64,000 bases of DNA from Rhodoplanes tepidamans (GCF_030813915.1 NZ_JAUSUJ010000001.1:552661-616660), one strand, 5' to 3'. Positions 8,783 to 19,330 are shown, counted from the first letter of the stretch. Notes: generated by a model from the sequence alone, not told the origin. A program made the numbers and translations.

Positions 8783-10009
8783 TCAATCGGCGAACGTGCG
8801 GCGGCGGAAGGCCAGCCCGACCGCGATCAGCAGCACCGCGAGGCTCGCCCACCACGGCGCCGCCGGCGCCGCCTGATGCAGGGCCGCGCCGGCGAGCGGA
8901 CCGATCGCCATGCCGATCCCCTGGGCGACCGCGTTGACGCCGGCGGCCTTGCCCTGCGCGGCCGGGCCGGCCCGCAGGCTCAGCGCGGCCAGGTTGCCGG
9001 GCAGCAGCAGCCCGAAGCCGGCGCCGAGCCCGACCATGCCGGCGATCAGGACCGGGACGGCGGGGGCGAGCGCCGCGACCAGCATGGCGAGCGCGGCGAC
9101 GACGGCGCCGAGGCGGAGCAGGCGGGCGGGCGGCCAGCCGAGCCGGCGCACGATCAGGCCCTGCACGACGATCATCGCCGCCATCGTGATCATCATGGCG
9201 GCACCGCTGGTGCGGATCGACTCCGCCGGCGACATCCCGAACGCGTCCTGCAGGCGCAGCGCCGTCACCTGCTGCAGCAGGCTGTACACCGAGAGGCCGC
9301 AGGTCGTGATCAGCAGGAACGGCGCGATCGCCCGCCACCGAAGGGCCGCCGTTCCGCGACCGACCGCCGCTCCGGCGGGGCGGATGTCCCGCAGTCCGCG
9401 GCCGACCAGCAGGGCCGCGGCGGCGACCAGGCCGGCGAGCAGCCACAGCGCCATGGCCGGACGGGCGCCGCCCGCCCCGAAGGCGAGCGCCGCCCCGGCG
9501 ATGGTGCCGACCCCGAAGGCGGCGCCCATCAGCCCCATGCCGCCGGCGCGCCGTTCCGCCGTCGTCGCGTCGGCCAGGAAGGCCTGGGCGGCCGGCATCA
9601 CGCCGCCGGCCACGGCGGACAGCGCGAGCCGTGCCGCGAGCAGCAGGGCGAACGCCGTCACCGCGTCGAGCATCCCGTCGAGCCGCGCCTCGACGACCGC
9701 CGCGAGGGCCGCGGGAAAGGCGGCGGCCGCCGACAGCCCGAGCAGCAGCACCCGCCGCCGTCCCAGACGCTCGCTGGCCTGGCCCCACACCGGCCCGGCG
9801 ACGGTGAGCACCACGGCCGCGAGGCTGAGCAGGAGCCCGGTGCGGATGTCGCCGAACCCCATCTCGCGGCCGAGCACCGGCAGCACGATCAGCACGAAGG
9901 CGTGCCCCATCGCGTTGGCGACGAGGCCGGCGAGCAGAAGGCGAACGGCCGTGGGCGCGGCGGCCACGGGGTCGTGCGGGGGCGCAGGGGAGACGATCGA
10001 AGGGGGCAT
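8783..10009 (-). CDS. Major facilitator superfamily transporter
   Basis: A 408-residue, Ala/Leu-rich inner-membrane protein with about twelve membrane segments. The A-like motif GPVWGQASERLGRRRVLLLG after segment 2 is typical of the drug/siderophore exporter families. It lies between an AraC regulator and a TonB-dependent receptor on the same strand, the place usually held by a siderophore exporter or a cytosolic importer of the chelate. ATG at 10009 was chosen because the hydrophobic first segment begins about 20 residues later. Direction of transport cannot be read from sequence. Confidence 0.8.
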   Translation of the reverse strand: MPPSIVSPAPPHDPVAAAPTAVRLLLAGLVANAMGHAFVLIVLPVLGREMGFGDIRTGLLLSLAAVVLTVAGPVWGQASERLGRRRVLLLGLSAAAAFPAALAAVVEARLDGMLDAVTAFALLLAARLALSAVAGGVMPAAQAFLADATTAERRAGGMGLMGAAFGVGTIAGAALAFGAGGARPAMALWLLAGLVAAAALLVGRGLRDIRPAGAAVGRGTAALRWRAIAPFLLITTCGLSVYSLLQQVTALRLQDAFGMSPAESIRTSGAAMMITMAAMIVVQGLIVRRLGWPPARLLRLGAVVAALAMLVAALAPAVPVLIAGMVGLGAGFGLLLPGNLAALSLRAGPAAQGKAAGVNAVAQGIGMAIGPLAGAALHQAAPAAPWWASLAVLLIAVGLAFRRRTFAD

Positions 10010-10110
10010 CGGACGGTCCGGATCCGGGCAGGGCGAGGGATCGGGAAGGCTAGGGCGGTGGCCGCGGCGCGCCGTCATCCCGCGAACGCATGCGAGCAGC
10101 GGACGAACGC

Positions 10111-11100
10111 TCAGCCGGGCCGGCGGCGGAACGCCACCGGGCTGACGCCGTGGCGCTGGCGGAACGCCGCGGCGAAGTGGCTCGGGCTGCTGAAGCCGCA
10201 GGCATAGGCGATCTCGGTGACGCTGCGGTCGTCCGCCCGGAGCAGCCGGCTCGCCTGGTCGAGGCGACGCTCGCGCAGCCAGTCGAACACCGTGGTGCCG
10301 TAGGCCTTGCGGAAGCAGCGGTTGAGCCGCGGATGGCTCATGCCCGCCTCGACGGCGAGCCGGTCGAGCGACGGCGGGTGGCAGAGGTCGGCCATCAGCA
10401 GATCGACGACGCGGGCGAGGCCGCGCCGCTCCTCCGGCGCCAGCCGGGACGGCGCGGTCGCGCCCGCCGGCGCGGCGAGCCACTCGGCCAGCAGCGCGAG
10501 GGACGCGCTCTCCGCCATCAGCCGGTCGAGCCCCGAGCGCAGCGGATTGGCGAGCACCGCGTGCAGCGCCGGATCGCCGGCGATGCGGCCGAGCCGGACC
10601 GCCCCGGTCCCGGCACGGGCCGTCCCCGCGCGGACGTCGTGCGGCGTGTCGTCGAGCGTGTCGCCGAGGCGGGCCGCGTCGAACTTGATCGCCACCATGG
10701 CGGCGCGCGGCTGCCCGGGCGTCCAGCGCTCCACCTCGGCGGTGCGGGCACGAAACAGCCAGACGTCGCCCGGCTGGACGTCGTGCGTGGGCGCGGCGCC
10801 GAAGCCGAAGCGCGTCGTGCCGGCGAGCCCGAAGGTCAGGATGGCGACGTCCGCGTCGTGCTCGATCCGCGACCGGTAGCCGGCGCGGCTGTGCATCTCG
10901 CTCGCCGTCGCCACGATGCCGTGGCCGATGCGTCCGGTCCGGAATCCGATCCGCCCCGTCGCCAGCGCCAGCGTGTTGTCGCGCCAGCCGCCCTGCTGGG
11001 GCAGGCACCGGTCCAGCACCGCACGATCGACCCGCACCGCGTCGTCCGCCGGCGCGGATGCGATCGGACGATGCGGATGTGGCGCGGGCCGCGGCACCAT
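10111..11100 (-). CDS. AraC-family transcriptional regulator (PchR-like)
   Basis: A 329-residue regulator. The N-terminal two thirds is a cupin-like ligand domain with a PGDVWLFRARTAE strand. The C-terminal ~100 residues carry two helix-turn-helix units: LDRLAVEAGMSHPRLNRCFR and VTEIAYACGFSSPSHFAAAF, the second being the classic AraC signature. Regulators of this build (PchR, YbtA) bind ferric siderophores and activate the adjacent receptor and transport genes. It heads the leftward MFS, receptor and methyltransferase set, so self-contained control of that set is likely. Confidence 0.8.
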   Translation of the reverse strand: MVPRPAPHPHRPIASAPADDAVRVDRAVLDRCLPQQGGWRDNTLALATGRIGFRTGRIGHGIVATASEMHSRAGYRSRIEHDADVAILTFGLAGTTRFGFGAAPTHDVQPGDVWLFRARTAEVERWTPGQPRAAMVAIKFDAARLGDTLDDTPHDVRAGTARAGTGAVRLGRIAGDPALHAVLANPLRSGLDRLMAESASLALLAEWLAAPAGATAPSRLAPEERRGLARVVDLLMADLCHPPSLDRLAVEAGMSHPRLNRCFRKAYGTTVFDWLRERRLDQASRLLRADDRSVTEIAYACGFSSPSHFAAAFRQRHGVSPVAFRRRPG

Positions 11101-11550
11101 CTGGCTCCGGATCTCTCGGGCACGTCCGGCGGTCGCCGGCGCGCGAGGAGGCTAGCAGGCGAGGCGGGCGACCGACACCGGCCGAGCGCCTCCATAGACG
11201 TATTCCATCGCGCGGCCACGCATCGCGCCGGGACGTCGCCGGTGCTCGCTGCCGAAGAGGAGAGCGGCGTCCGCGCCGGCAGGACGATGCCGCTCGGGGC
11301 GCGCGGGCTGCGGCTCGATCCATCGGAGCAGGAGCGCGGCGGGTTTGCCGTGACGGGATTGGAGGCCGAGAGACAGAGGGGCTCTGGGCCCGCCCGTCAT
11401 GGGGAGCTGCGGCGTCGTCGAAGCTACGGGTCGGCCGTCATGGTCCCGATCGGAACCGACGGGCCGCGACCGCGCGATCGGCGTTCGGCCGAAAAATTAG
11501 AACGCGTCGAAGCGCGAGAGGCAGGATCCTGATTCGGCTCGTATACGAAG
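11101..11550. other. Intergenic region between araC-like and fecI-like genes
   Basis: About 450 bp between divergent genes. It should hold the promoters of both the AraC regulator and the sigma-factor operon. GC drops in the last part (about 11500-11640) near the sigma gene. I see no convincing small gene, RNA or repeat, and no clear Fur/Irr/RirA box. Confidence 0.5.
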
Positions 11551-12189
11551 ATGGTTTCGAACAGATACAAGCTCGTCTTCGGCCTCGATCAAGACCACCG
11601 GTGTTGCACTCCGGGCTTCCCGACAATTAAATGCGCGCCGGCGATGCTGGGCAAAGACGTGACGCAATATCTGTCCCTGGACAGCGAAGACCTGCTGAAC
11701 CGCGCGATCGCGCAGCACTACGCGGAGATTCGGGCCGCGGTGCAGCGGCGCGGCCATTCGCACGGCACCGCCTCCGACATCGTCCACGATCTCTACCTGA
11801 AGCTCGCCGAGCAGCCAGAGGTGCTGCGCGGCAAGCGCTCGCTGTGCGCCTTCCTGTGCCGCGCCGCCGTCAATCTCGGGATCGATCGGCTGCGGCGCGC
11901 CCGCTTCGAGGAGCGGCTGTTCTCCGGGACCGAGGCCGAGGCGCTGGCGGCGCCCTCCGAGGCTTTCGCGCCCGATCACGCGCTCGACGTCGAGGCGCGG
12001 CTCGCGGTCCTGCGCGAGGCCATCGCCGAGCTCCCGGCGCGGCGCCGCGCCGTCTTCATCCTGCATCGCCTGCACCGGCTGGAGCCCGACGCGATCGCGA
12101 GAAAGCTGAACATCTCCCGCAACATGGTCGACCGCCACCTGCGCCGCGCGCTGGCGCATTGCCTCGATCGCCTGCTCCGGACAGAGTGA
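11551..12189 (+). CDS. ECF sigma factor, FecI family
   Basis: An ECF sigma of 212 residues from the ATG at 11551, or 181 residues from the ATG at 11644, which is nearer the usual length for FecI. Region 2 is visible as LNRAIAQHYAEIRAAVQRRG, SDIVHDLYLKLAEQPE and SLCAFLCRAAVNLGIDRLRR. Region 4 is AELPARRRAVFILHRLHRLEPDAIARKLNISRNMVDRHLRRAL. It is followed by a FecR gene and a receptor with an STN domain, so it should be the cytoplasmic end of a surface-signalling cascade transcribing the receptor gene when ligand binds. Confidence 0.85.
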   Translation: MVSNRYKLVFGLDQDHRCCTPGFPTIKCAPAMLGKDVTQYLSLDSEDLLNRAIAQHYAEIRAAVQRRGHSHGTASDIVHDLYLKLAEQPEVLRGKRSLCAFLCRAAVNLGIDRLRRARFEERLFSGTEAEALAAPSEAFAPDHALDVEARLAVLREAIAELPARRRAVFILHRLHRLEPDAIARKLNISRNMVDRHLRRALAHCLDRLLRTE

Positions 12190-12244
12190 GAGTCCCGAAC
12201 CGGCAGCTTCGATCGTCTCCAAGGTAGGACGACGAGCGACAGGA

Positions 12245-13234
12245 ATGGCGATGACGGCGAAGCAATCCGCCCGCGCGCGGCGACGGCGCCACGACGAGGC
12301 GGCCGGCTGGGTGCTGAAGAACCGCGACGAGGCGCAGACGGCGGAGGATCGGCGGCGCTTCGAGACGTGGCTGGCGCGCGATCCGCAGAACCGCGTCGCC
12401 TACGAGACGGCCGAGCGGCTGATGGGCGAGGCGCGGCAGGCGATCCTCGGCGACTCCACCCTGCGGGACTTCTCGGTGGCGCCGCGGCGGCCGGTCGGCC
12501 GGACCGTGTCGGCGCTGCTGCTCGCCGCGGCGGTCGGAGGCGGCGCCTTCGTGCTGCTCGACGGGCCGATGCGGCTGCGGGCCGACGTCCTGTCGGGCAG
12601 CGGCGAGATGCCCGAGACGACGCTCGCGGACGGCTCGACCGTCCAGCTCAACGCCTCCTCGGCGGTCGCCTTTCGGTTCACGGGCGACACCCGGACCGTG
12701 GTGCTGCTGCGCGGCCAGGCGTTCTTCCGGGTCGTGGCGGATCCGGCACGTCCCTTCGTGGTCGAGGCGCAGGGCGGCCGCACCACGGCGCTCGGCACCG
12801 CCTTCGACGTGAGGCTGGGCGAGGAGACGACCGATGTCACGGTGGTCGAGCACGCGGTCTCGATCACCCCGGGCGAGGGCGCGCCCGCCGGTACCGCGCC
12901 CGCCGGCGCCGCGGCCGTGCGGCTCGGCGAGGGCCAGCAGGCCGTCTACGGCCCCGACGGCGCGGTGCGCGACGTGCGGGCGGCCGACCCCGAGGCGGTG
13001 CTGGCCTGGCGACGCGGCCAGCTCGTCGTCGACAATGCGGTGCTTTCCGAGGTGGTCGCCGAGATCGGCCGCCACTTCCCGGGCCGCATCGTGATCGCCG
13101 GCGCGGGCCTCGCGTCGCGGCGGGTCAGCGGCACCTTCACGGTCACCGACACCGACGCCGCGCTCGCGCTGCTGCGCGACTCCCTCGGCCTGATCGTCAC
13201 CCGGATCGGCCTGCTCGTCGTCCTGCGCGGCTGA
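12245..13234 (+). CDS. FecR-type anti-sigma/sigma regulator
   Basis: A 329-residue inner-membrane protein. The cytoplasmic N-terminus shows the DUF4880/FecR_N pattern (EAAGWVLKNRDE, FETWLARDPQNRVAYE). One membrane segment lies near residues 88-105. The periplasmic FecR domain follows (LADGSTVQLNASSAVAF, RTVVLLRGQAFFRV, ALGTAFDVR), then an STN-binding C-terminus (RRVSGTFTVTDTDAALALL). It holds or activates the preceding sigma factor according to contact with the STN domain of the receptor encoded next. ATG 12251 is an alternative start with better ribosome-binding spacing. Confidence 0.88.
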   Translation: MAMTAKQSARARRRRHDEAAGWVLKNRDEAQTAEDRRRFETWLARDPQNRVAYETAERLMGEARQAILGDSTLRDFSVAPRRPVGRTVSALLLAAAVGGGAFVLLDGPMRLRADVLSGSGEMPETTLADGSTVQLNASSAVAFRFTGDTRTVVLLRGQAFFRVVADPARPFVVEAQGGRTTALGTAFDVRLGEETTDVTVVEHAVSITPGEGAPAGTAPAGAAAVRLGEGQQAVYGPDGAVRDVRAADPEAVLAWRRGQLVVDNAVLSEVVAEIGRHFPGRIVIAGAGLASRRVSGTFTVTDTDAALALLRDSLGLIVTRIGLLVVLRG

Positions 13235-13402
13235 CCGGCCCGCACGGCTGGTCGACCGCGCCGATCGGGACACGCGGCGACGCATCGTCGTGATTTTTCG
13301 CCGGCCGAGTCCCAAACCGGAAATTCCGTTCGTCACCTCATCGAGCGGCCGAACGTGCCGCGGCAGAGCGGCACCGCAGCCGCCGAACGGGTGAGGGGTG
13401 GC

Positions 13403-16400
13403 ATGATGACGAACGGCGAGGCGAGGAGCACGGGACCGCGAGCGATCCGCGTTCGTCTTCTGCTGATGGCGACCACCATGCTCGCCGCGCAACCGGTGCT
13501 GCAGGCGGCGGCCCAGACCGCTCCGGCGACGCAGTCCGCGACGCGCACCGTCTCCGTGCCGGCCGGCGCGCTGACGCCGGCCCTGAACCGCCTCGCCACC
13601 CAGACCGGCCTGCAGATCCTGTTCGACGCCGGGCTCGCCCGCGGCAAGACGACGGCCGGCGCGCGCGGCACCATGACGTCCGGCGCGGCGCTGTCGGCCG
13701 TGCTGGCCGGCACCGGCCTTTCGGCGCGGTTCACCGGTCCGAACGCCGTCACGATCGGCGGGCCGTCCGTGGCGGTCGGATCGATGCCGGAGGACGCCAT
13801 CGAGCTCGATACCGTCACGGTCTCGGGCGGACGCGTCGCACCGGCGGAGGCGCCGTATCAGACCGCGGCGCCGGTCGCCTACATCTCGCAGGAGACCATC
13901 GACCGCTTCCGCGGCTCCAGCCCGGCCGACATCTTCCGCGGCACGCCCGGCGTGATGTCGGGCGAGGCGAGGAACGGCGCCGGCTCGATCGACGTGAACG
14001 TCCGCGGCATGCAGGGCATGGGCCGCGTCGCCGTGACGATCGACGGCGCCGAGAACGGCCTGACCGTCTATCAGGGGTACCAGGGCATCTCCAACCGCAC
14101 CTTCGTGGATCCCGATCTGCTCGCCGGCGTCGAGATCACCAAGGGCTCCGACGCCGGCTCGCGCGGCATCGCCGGCACCGTGGCGATGCGGACGCTGAGC
14201 GCCGCCGACGTCGTCAAGCCGGGCGACACCTGGGGCGTGTGGGTGAAGAGCGGCTTCGGCACCAACACCACGACGCCGACGCCCGGCGATCTCGGCGGCT
14301 ATTCGTGGCCGCAGCCCTATGTCAGCGATCCGCAGCCCTATCCGGTGCCGACCGCCTCGGCCTCCGGCCTCGACCGGCCGGGAGCGCTGGTTCCGACCAG
14401 CGGCTCCTTCAGCACCGTCGCGGCGATCAAGCAGGCCGACTACGACGTGCTGTGGGGTTACGCGGTGCGCAAGCAGGGCAACTATTTCGCCGGCAAGAAC
14501 GGACCCGGCGCGCAGGTGATCGACACCGGGCCGCAGCCGCTCTGCTATTCGAGCGGCTTCTGCTACCCGATCGGCAGCCCCATCTCCTACGCCCATGTGT
14601 ACAAGAACGGCGGCCTGTCGAGCTACCGGGCCGGCGAGGAGGTGCTGAACACCCAGCTCGAGACGCAGTCCCTGATCGCCAAGGCGACGGCGCGATTCGA
14701 CGGTGGCCACAGCGTGCAGGTCGGCTACAACGGCTTCCGCAGCGAGGCCGGCGACCTTCTCGCCTCGCTGTTCGCCACCGATCGCAGCCAGGTCGTGCAG
14801 CAGGTGCAGACCTCCGGCACGACGGTCGACACCGGCACGGTGCGCTACCGCTGGACCCCGTACGAGAACGGCCTCGTCGATCTCCGGGCCAATCTGTGGA
14901 CGACCAAGCTGCAGCTGCGGAACTCGCCGCGGGCGACGATCAACACGAAGCCGGAGGACCTCGGGCTTCCCTACGGGTACCGCACCGGCAACGACACCCG
15001 CATGTGGGGCGGCGACGTCACCAACAGATCGCACCTGGACCTCGACCGGTTCGGCTCCCTCGACGTCACCGCCGGCACCACCTATCTGCGCGAGTCGACC
15101 AGCCCGACGGTCGCCAGCGACCAGCTCAACAACATTCCGTCGCGCAACGGCAACCGCACCGAGGTCGCCGGCTTCGGCAAGCTCGCCTACAAGCCGCTCG
15201 ACTGGCTGACCCTCAACGGCGGCCTGCGCTACACGCACTTCTGGTCGAACGATCTCGGCAACCCGACCAGCTCGTATCAGAAGAACCCGGAGCCGTCGCG
15301 CGACGCCGGCGGCTACAGCCCGTCGGTCGGCGTCACGGTGGAGCCGTGGAAGGGCACGCAGCTCTACGTGAACTACTCCAACGCGTTGCGAATGCCGAGC
15401 CTGATCGAGACCGTGTCGGCCTACACGCTGCTGGTGAACGCCAACATCGAGCCAGAGCGCGCCAGCAACTGGGAGGCGGGAGTCAACGTCCTCCGACAGG
15501 ACGTGCTCGCGGCCGGCGACAAGGCGATGGCCAAGCTCGGCTGGTTCGACTGGGACATCAAGAACTACGTCGCGCGCCAGTACGGCACCTACACCAATTC
15601 CTGGGGCGGCACCTCGACGGCGCTGCAGATCTTCAACATCGACCGCGCGAAGTTCTCCGGCCTGGAGCTCCAGGGCCGCTACGAGTATCGCGGCTTCACG
15701 GCCGAGCTGGCGGCGAACTACTATCTCGACGTGGAGTTCTGCCCCACCGCGAACACCTGCGGCAACAGCACGCTGTCGGCCGATTACGCCACCAACCAGG
15801 TTCCGCCGGAATACTCGGCGAGCCTGACGGTCTCGCAGAAGTTCCTGGACGACACCCTGACGGTCGGCGGCCGGGCCTCCTACACGGGGCCGCGCGCGGC
15901 CGGGCACGGCACGCCGGTGTCGGGCCTCTCGACCCTCATCGCGCTGATCGACTGGGATCCGTACTGGCTGGTCGACGTCTTCGCCGAGTACAAGCTGACG
16001 CCCGAGATCACCGCCTGGGCCAGCGCCGAGAACGTCCTCGATCGTTATTACGTCGATCCGCTGAGCCTGGTGCAGCAGCCCGGCCCCGGCCGCACGGTGC
16101 GGGTCGGCCTGACCGGCAAGTTCGGCGGCACCGAGGCCCCGACGTCGGCGGCGTTCCTGCAGCCGTTCCGGATCGCCGAGGCGCCCGGGTCCTGGAGCGG
16201 CCTCCATGTCGGCGTGCACGGCGGCTACGCCTTCGCCAGCCTGGGCGGGAGCATGACGACGCTGGCCGGCACGACGACCGGCCACACGGCCGCCGAGACG
16301 CCGGATTCGAGCCCGAAGGGGGCGCTGTTCGGCATCCAGGCCGGCTGGGATCATCAGTTCGCCAACCGCATCGTCGCCGGCCTCGAGGTCGATCTCGCCA

Positions 16401-16933
16401 AGCCGGAGATCGGCGCCTCGGAGGTCGATTACGCCCGCGAAGGCGCGACCGGACCCTACTCGCAGAATCTCTACCGGACGCGACAGTTCGAGGCGGTGCG
16501 GGTGAGCGAGATCGACTGGCTGTCCACGGTCCGGGCCCGGCTGGGATACGCCGTCAACGACCGGCTGATGGCCTACGCCACCGGCGGCGCGGCGTTCATG
16601 CGGCACACCGAGGAGCGCACCCAGTACGCCGTGACCTCCACTTCGGCGACCCAGACCGCGGCCGCGTTCACCGAGTCGGCCGCGGCGACCCGCGTCGGCT
16701 GGGTGCTCGGCGCCGGCCTGGACTACAAGGTCGGCGGCCACTGGTCGGTGAATGCCGAGGTTCTGCTCGCGCATTTCGGCGAGACCGAGATGACGTTCCC
16801 GAACGCCCGCGCCGGCGTGATGACGACGAACAACTGGGGCTATCCGGTGACCTATTCGCAGACGGACGGCCGGCGTCTCCTCAGCGAGGTGGACATCGCC
16901 ACCGCCAAGCTCGGCGTCAACTACCGGTTCTGA
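13403..16933 (+). CDS. Transducing TonB-dependent receptor fused to an Omp25-like outer-membrane barrel
   Basis: A 1176-residue protein. Start ATG 13403 has GAGGGGTGG just upstream. Order of parts: signal peptide (to about residue 38); STN signalling domain (about 48-117, [20 protein letters not shown]); plug (about 125-270, DTVTVSGG as the TonB-box region, [40 protein letters not shown]); barrel to about residue 911 ([27 protein letters not shown], which is where a normal receptor would end). About 265 further residues form an Omp25/Omp31-type eight-stranded barrel ([57 protein letters not shown], ending VNYRF). The plug and barrel style is closest to haem/haemophore receptors. The gene follows its sigma and FecR and precedes ExbB-ExbD-TonB. 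The extra barrel is unusual. Confidence 0.85.
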   Translation: MMTNGEARSTGPRAIRVRLLLMATTMLAAQPVLQAAAQTAPATQSATRTVSVPAGALTPALNRLATQTGLQILFDAGLARGKTTAGARGTMTSGAALSAVLAGTGLSARFTGPNAVTIGGPSVAVGSMPEDAIELDTVTVSGGRVAPAEAPYQTAAPVAYISQETIDRFRGSSPADIFRGTPGVMSGEARNGAGSIDVNVRGMQGMGRVAVTIDGAENGLTVYQGYQGISNRTFVDPDLLAGVEITKGSDAGSRGIAGTVAMRTLSAADVVKPGDTWGVWVKSGFGTNTTTPTPGDLGGYSWPQPYVSDPQPYPVPTASASGLDRPGALVPTSGSFSTVAAIKQADYDVLWGYAVRKQGNYFAGKNGPGAQVIDTGPQPLCYSSGFCYPIGSPISYAHVYKNGGLSSYRAGEEVLNTQLETQSLIAKATARFDGGHSVQVGYNGFRSEAGDLLASLFATDRSQVVQQVQTSGTTVDTGTVRYRWTPYENGLVDLRANLWTTKLQLRNSPRATINTKPEDLGLPYGYRTGNDTRMWGGDVTNRSHLDLDRFGSLDVTAGTTYLRESTSPTVASDQLNNIPSRNGNRTEVAGFGKLAYKPLDWLTLNGGLRYTHFWSNDLGNPTSSYQKNPEPSRDAGGYSPSVGVTVEPWKGTQLYVNYSNALRMPSLIETVSAYTLLVNANIEPERASNWEAGVNVLRQDVLAAGDKAMAKLGWFDWDIKNYVARQYGTYTNSWGGTSTALQIFNIDRAKFSGLELQGRYEYRGFTAELAANYYLDVEFCPTANTCGNSTLSADYATNQVPPEYSASLTVSQKFLDDTLTVGGRASYTGPRAAGHGTPVSGLSTLIALIDWDPYWLVDVFAEYKLTPEITAWASAENVLDRYYVDPLSLVQQPGPGRTVRVGLTGKFGGTEAPTSAAFLQPFRIAEAPGSWSGLHVGVHGGYAFASLGGSMTTLAGTTTGHTAAETPDSSPKGALFGIQAGWDHQFANRIVAGLEVDLAKPEIGASEVDYAREGATGPYSQNLYRTRQFEAVRVSEIDWLSTVRARLGYAVNDRLMAYATGGAAFMRHTEERTQYAVTSTSATQTAAAFTESAAATRVGWVLGAGLDYKVGGHWSVNAEVLLAHFGETEMTFPNARAGVMTTNNWGYPVTYSQTDGRRLLSEVDIATAKLGVNYRF

Positions 16934-16991
16934 CCGCATGACGGCCGGGCGCCGGCTGCGGCCGGCGGGCCGCCGTGGAAGGAGACGAGCG

Positions 16992-18011
16992 ATGCAGTCA
17001 CGCGGCGCGAGGCCGGCATTCGCCCGGCGTGCCGGGCGGGCCGTCGGGGTGGCGGTTCTGGTGGCGACGTTGACGGGGCCCGTGACGGCGCAGACGCCGG
17101 ACGGCGGCGGGGTGGTCCCGGCGCCGTCGCCGCCGCCGACGGTCGTCACCGAGCCCGCACCGGCGGACCGGCCCGCGGCGGACGCGGCCGGCCCGCCGGC
17201 GGCCGCGGAACCGGCGTCTCCCGCCACCGGCGCGGCTCCGGCGCCGGCGGCACCCGCGCCCCCGGCTCCGGCGCCGGGACGCACCGGGACGCTGCCGCAC
17301 GACCTGTCGCCGTGGGGGATGTTCCAGGCGGCGGACCGCATCGTCCAGGCCGTGATGACCGGCCTCGCGCTCGCCTCCTTCGCCACCTGGACCGTCTGGC
17401 TCGCCAAGACGATCGAGCTGTTCCGGGCGCGACGCCGCGTGCGCCGCGGGCTGTCACGGGTGCTGTCCGCCGGCGATCTCGCCGCGGCGGCGGCGGCGTT
17501 CGAGAGCGACGACGGCACCGTCGCCGTGCTGGTGCGCGAGGCGGCCGACGAGATGCGGGTCTCCGAGCCGCTGCTCGACCACATCGACGGCGACGGCGTG
17601 AAGGAGCGTGTCGCGTCGCGGCTGTCGCGGGTCGAGGCGGCGGCCGGCCGGCGCATCACCATCGGCACCGGCCTGCTCGCGACGATCGGGGCGACGGCGC
17701 CGTTCGTCGGGCTGTTCGGCACCGTGTGGGGGATCATGAACGCCTTCATCGGCATCAGCCGGTCGCAGACCACCAACCTCGCCGTGGTGGCGCCCGGCAT
17801 CGCCGAGGCGCTGCTCGCCACCGCGCTCGGCCTCGTCGCCGCGATCCCGGCCGTGATCGTCTACAACATGTTCGCCCGCTCCACGGCCGGCTACCGTCTC
17901 CTGCTCGGCGACGCGTCGGCGGCGATCGAGCGCCTGGTCAGCCGCGCGCTCGACGTCCGCCGCTGCCCGCCGCGACCCAGGGCCTCGCGGCTGCCGCGGG
18001 CGGCGGAGTGA
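16992..18011 (+). CDS. exbB: ExbB, proton-channel subunit of a TonB energising complex
   Basis: A 339-residue protein; the ATG at 16992 is preceded by a strong AAGGAGA. A signal-like N-terminus and a long Pro/Ala-rich periplasmic stretch (about residues 35-100) precede the membrane part, as in the long ExbB form of alpha- and gammaproteobacteria. The core shows [20 protein letters not shown], then [31 protein letters not shown], and [15 protein letters not shown]. It lies directly downstream of the fusion receptor and upstream of exbD and tonB, so this set is probably dedicated to that receptor. Confidence 0.92.
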   Translation: MQSRGARPAFARRAGRAVGVAVLVATLTGPVTAQTPDGGGVVPAPSPPPTVVTEPAPADRPAADAAGPPAAAEPASPATGAAPAPAAPAPPAPAPGRTGTLPHDLSPWGMFQAADRIVQAVMTGLALASFATWTVWLAKTIELFRARRRVRRGLSRVLSAGDLAAAAAAFESDDGTVAVLVREAADEMRVSEPLLDHIDGDGVKERVASRLSRVEAAAGRRITIGTGLLATIGATAPFVGLFGTVWGIMNAFIGISRSQTTNLAVVAPGIAEALLATALGLVAAIPAVIVYNMFARSTAGYRLLLGDASAAIERLVSRALDVRRCPPRPRASRLPRAAE

Positions 18012-18014
18012 GCC

Positions 18015-18470
18015 ATGGCCGGCAGCCTGCGACCCGCGCCCGACGACGGCCACCTCGTCGAGACCCACGAGATCAACGTCACGCCGTTCATCGACGTGAT
18101 GCTGGTGCTGCTGATCATCTTCATGGTGGCGGCGCCGCTCTCCACCGTCGATGTGGCGGTCGATCTGCCGGCCTCGAACGCGGCGCCGCAGCCGCGGCCG
18201 CGCGAGCCGGTGTTCCTCACCGTGAAGGGCGATCTCTCGCTGGCACTCGGCAACGACACGGTGCCGCGCGAGAACCTGAAGGCGGCGCTGGACGGGAAGA
18301 CCGACGGCGACGTCGAGGAGCGGGTGTTCGTCCGGGCCGACAAGACGGTCGACTACGGCGACCTGATGGCGGTGATGAACCTCCTGCGCGACGCCGGCTA
18401 TCTGAAGATCGGACTGGTCGGTCTCGAGGCGGCGCCCGCCGCCGCGCCGCCGCCGGTCCCCGCGCCGTGA
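18015..18470 (+). CDS. exbD: ExbD, TonB energising complex subunit
   Basis: A 151-residue protein with one membrane helix carrying the essential aspartate in NVTPFIDVMLVLLIIF (Asp27) and a periplasmic domain ending YGDLMAVMNLLRDAGYLKIGLV. The last ~20 residues are Ala/Pro-rich. It starts 3 nt after the exbB stop, and its end overlaps the GTG start of tonB, so the three subunits are co-translated. Confidence 0.93.
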   Translation: MAGSLRPAPDDGHLVETHEINVTPFIDVMLVLLIIFMVAAPLSTVDVAVDLPASNAAPQPRPREPVFLTVKGDLSLALGNDTVPRENLKAALDGKTDGDVEERVFVRADKTVDYGDLMAVMNLLRDAGYLKIGLVGLEAAPAAAPPPVPAP

Positions 18471-19330
18471 GGGCGCCGATCCACCACGCGGACCGCGAGC
18501 CGCCGGGACGCCTGCTGCGGCGCTGGGCGCTCGCGACCGCGTGCGTCGCCGGCCTGCACGGCGCCGCCGTGGGCACCGCGCTGCAGTGGCCGCGCGAGAC
18601 CGTGGCGGCGGCCGAGCCGCCCGCCGCCGTGATGATCGAGCTCTCGCCGCTGGCGGTCGCGCCGGACGCGCCGCAGCAGGAGGTCGCGCTGGGGCCCACC
18701 ATGGTGGCGTCGCAGGCCGCCGCGCCGTCGCAGCGCGAGGACGACCCGGTCGAGACGGAGGAGCCGGAGCCGGAGCCCGAGCCCGTCCCGATCGTGAAGA
18801 CCGAGGTCGAGCTGCCGCCCGTGCCGGAGAAGCCGAACGCGGCCGCCGTGCTGCCCGCGGAGGCGAAGCGGGAGGCGGACCCGGATCCGCCGAAGGACCT
18901 CCGCGAGAAGCCCGAGCCGAAAAGGAAGAGAAAGACGCGCGACAGGCCCCGCACCCGCGCCGCGCTCGCCGCGCCCACCACCGCGGCGCCGCAGGCCGCG
19001 AACCTGCGGCGCGCGAGCACCAATGCGGCGCCGACCGCCGGCACGTCGTCCTCGGTCGCGCCGTCCACCTGGCGCGGCCTGCTGACGGCGCTGCTCAACC
19101 GCCACAAGCGCTTTCCGCCCGGCGGCGGCCACGGCACCGCCATGGTGGCGTTCACGATCGACCGCGCGGGCCGGGTCCTCTCGGCCCGCCTGGTGCGCAG
19201 CGCCGGCGATCCGGCGCTCGACCAGGAGGCGGTGGCGCTCGCCCGCCGCGTCAGCCCGGTGCCGCCGCCGCCGGCCGAGATCGCCGGCCGGACCATCTCG
19301 CTCGCCGTCCCGGTGCGGTTCGACCGGTAG
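18467..19330 (+). CDS. tonB: TonB energy-transducing protein
   Basis: A 287-residue TonB. The GTG start overlaps the exbD stop (GTGA). It has an N-terminal membrane helix (ALATACVAGLHGAAVGTAL), then a periplasm-spanning linker rich in Glu-Pro (EPEPEPEPVPIV) and Lys-Pro, and a C-terminal TonB domain (WRGLLTALLNRHKRFP, then TAMVAFTIDRAGRVLSARLV, PALDQEAVALARR, ISLAVPVRF). It should couple the ExbB/ExbD proton motor to the receptors in this window. Confidence 0.93.
   Translation: MRAPIHHADREPPGRLLRRWALATACVAGLHGAAVGTALQWPRETVAAAEPPAAVMIELSPLAVAPDAPQQEVALGPTMVASQAAAPSQREDDPVETEEPEPEPEPVPIVKTEVELPPVPEKPNAAAVLPAEAKREADPDPPKDLREKPEPKRKRKTRDRPRTRAALAAPTTAAPQAANLRRASTNAAPTAGTSSSVAPSTWRGLLTALLNRHKRFPPGGGHGTAMVAFTIDRAGRVLSARLVRSAGDPALDQEAVALARRVSPVPPPPAEIAGRTISLAVPVRFDR

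Noticed and set aside
6900..9700. Other long open frames across the receptor and MFS genes
   Set aside because: Arg/Pro/Ala-rich low-complexity translations that follow the third-position GC bias of the real genes; no conserved motif.
12056..17821. Minus-strand open frame of about 1900 codons opposite the FecR, receptor and ExbB genes
   Set aside because: No start signal or domain and composition typical of the complement of a high-GC gene; the plus-strand genes are clearly real.
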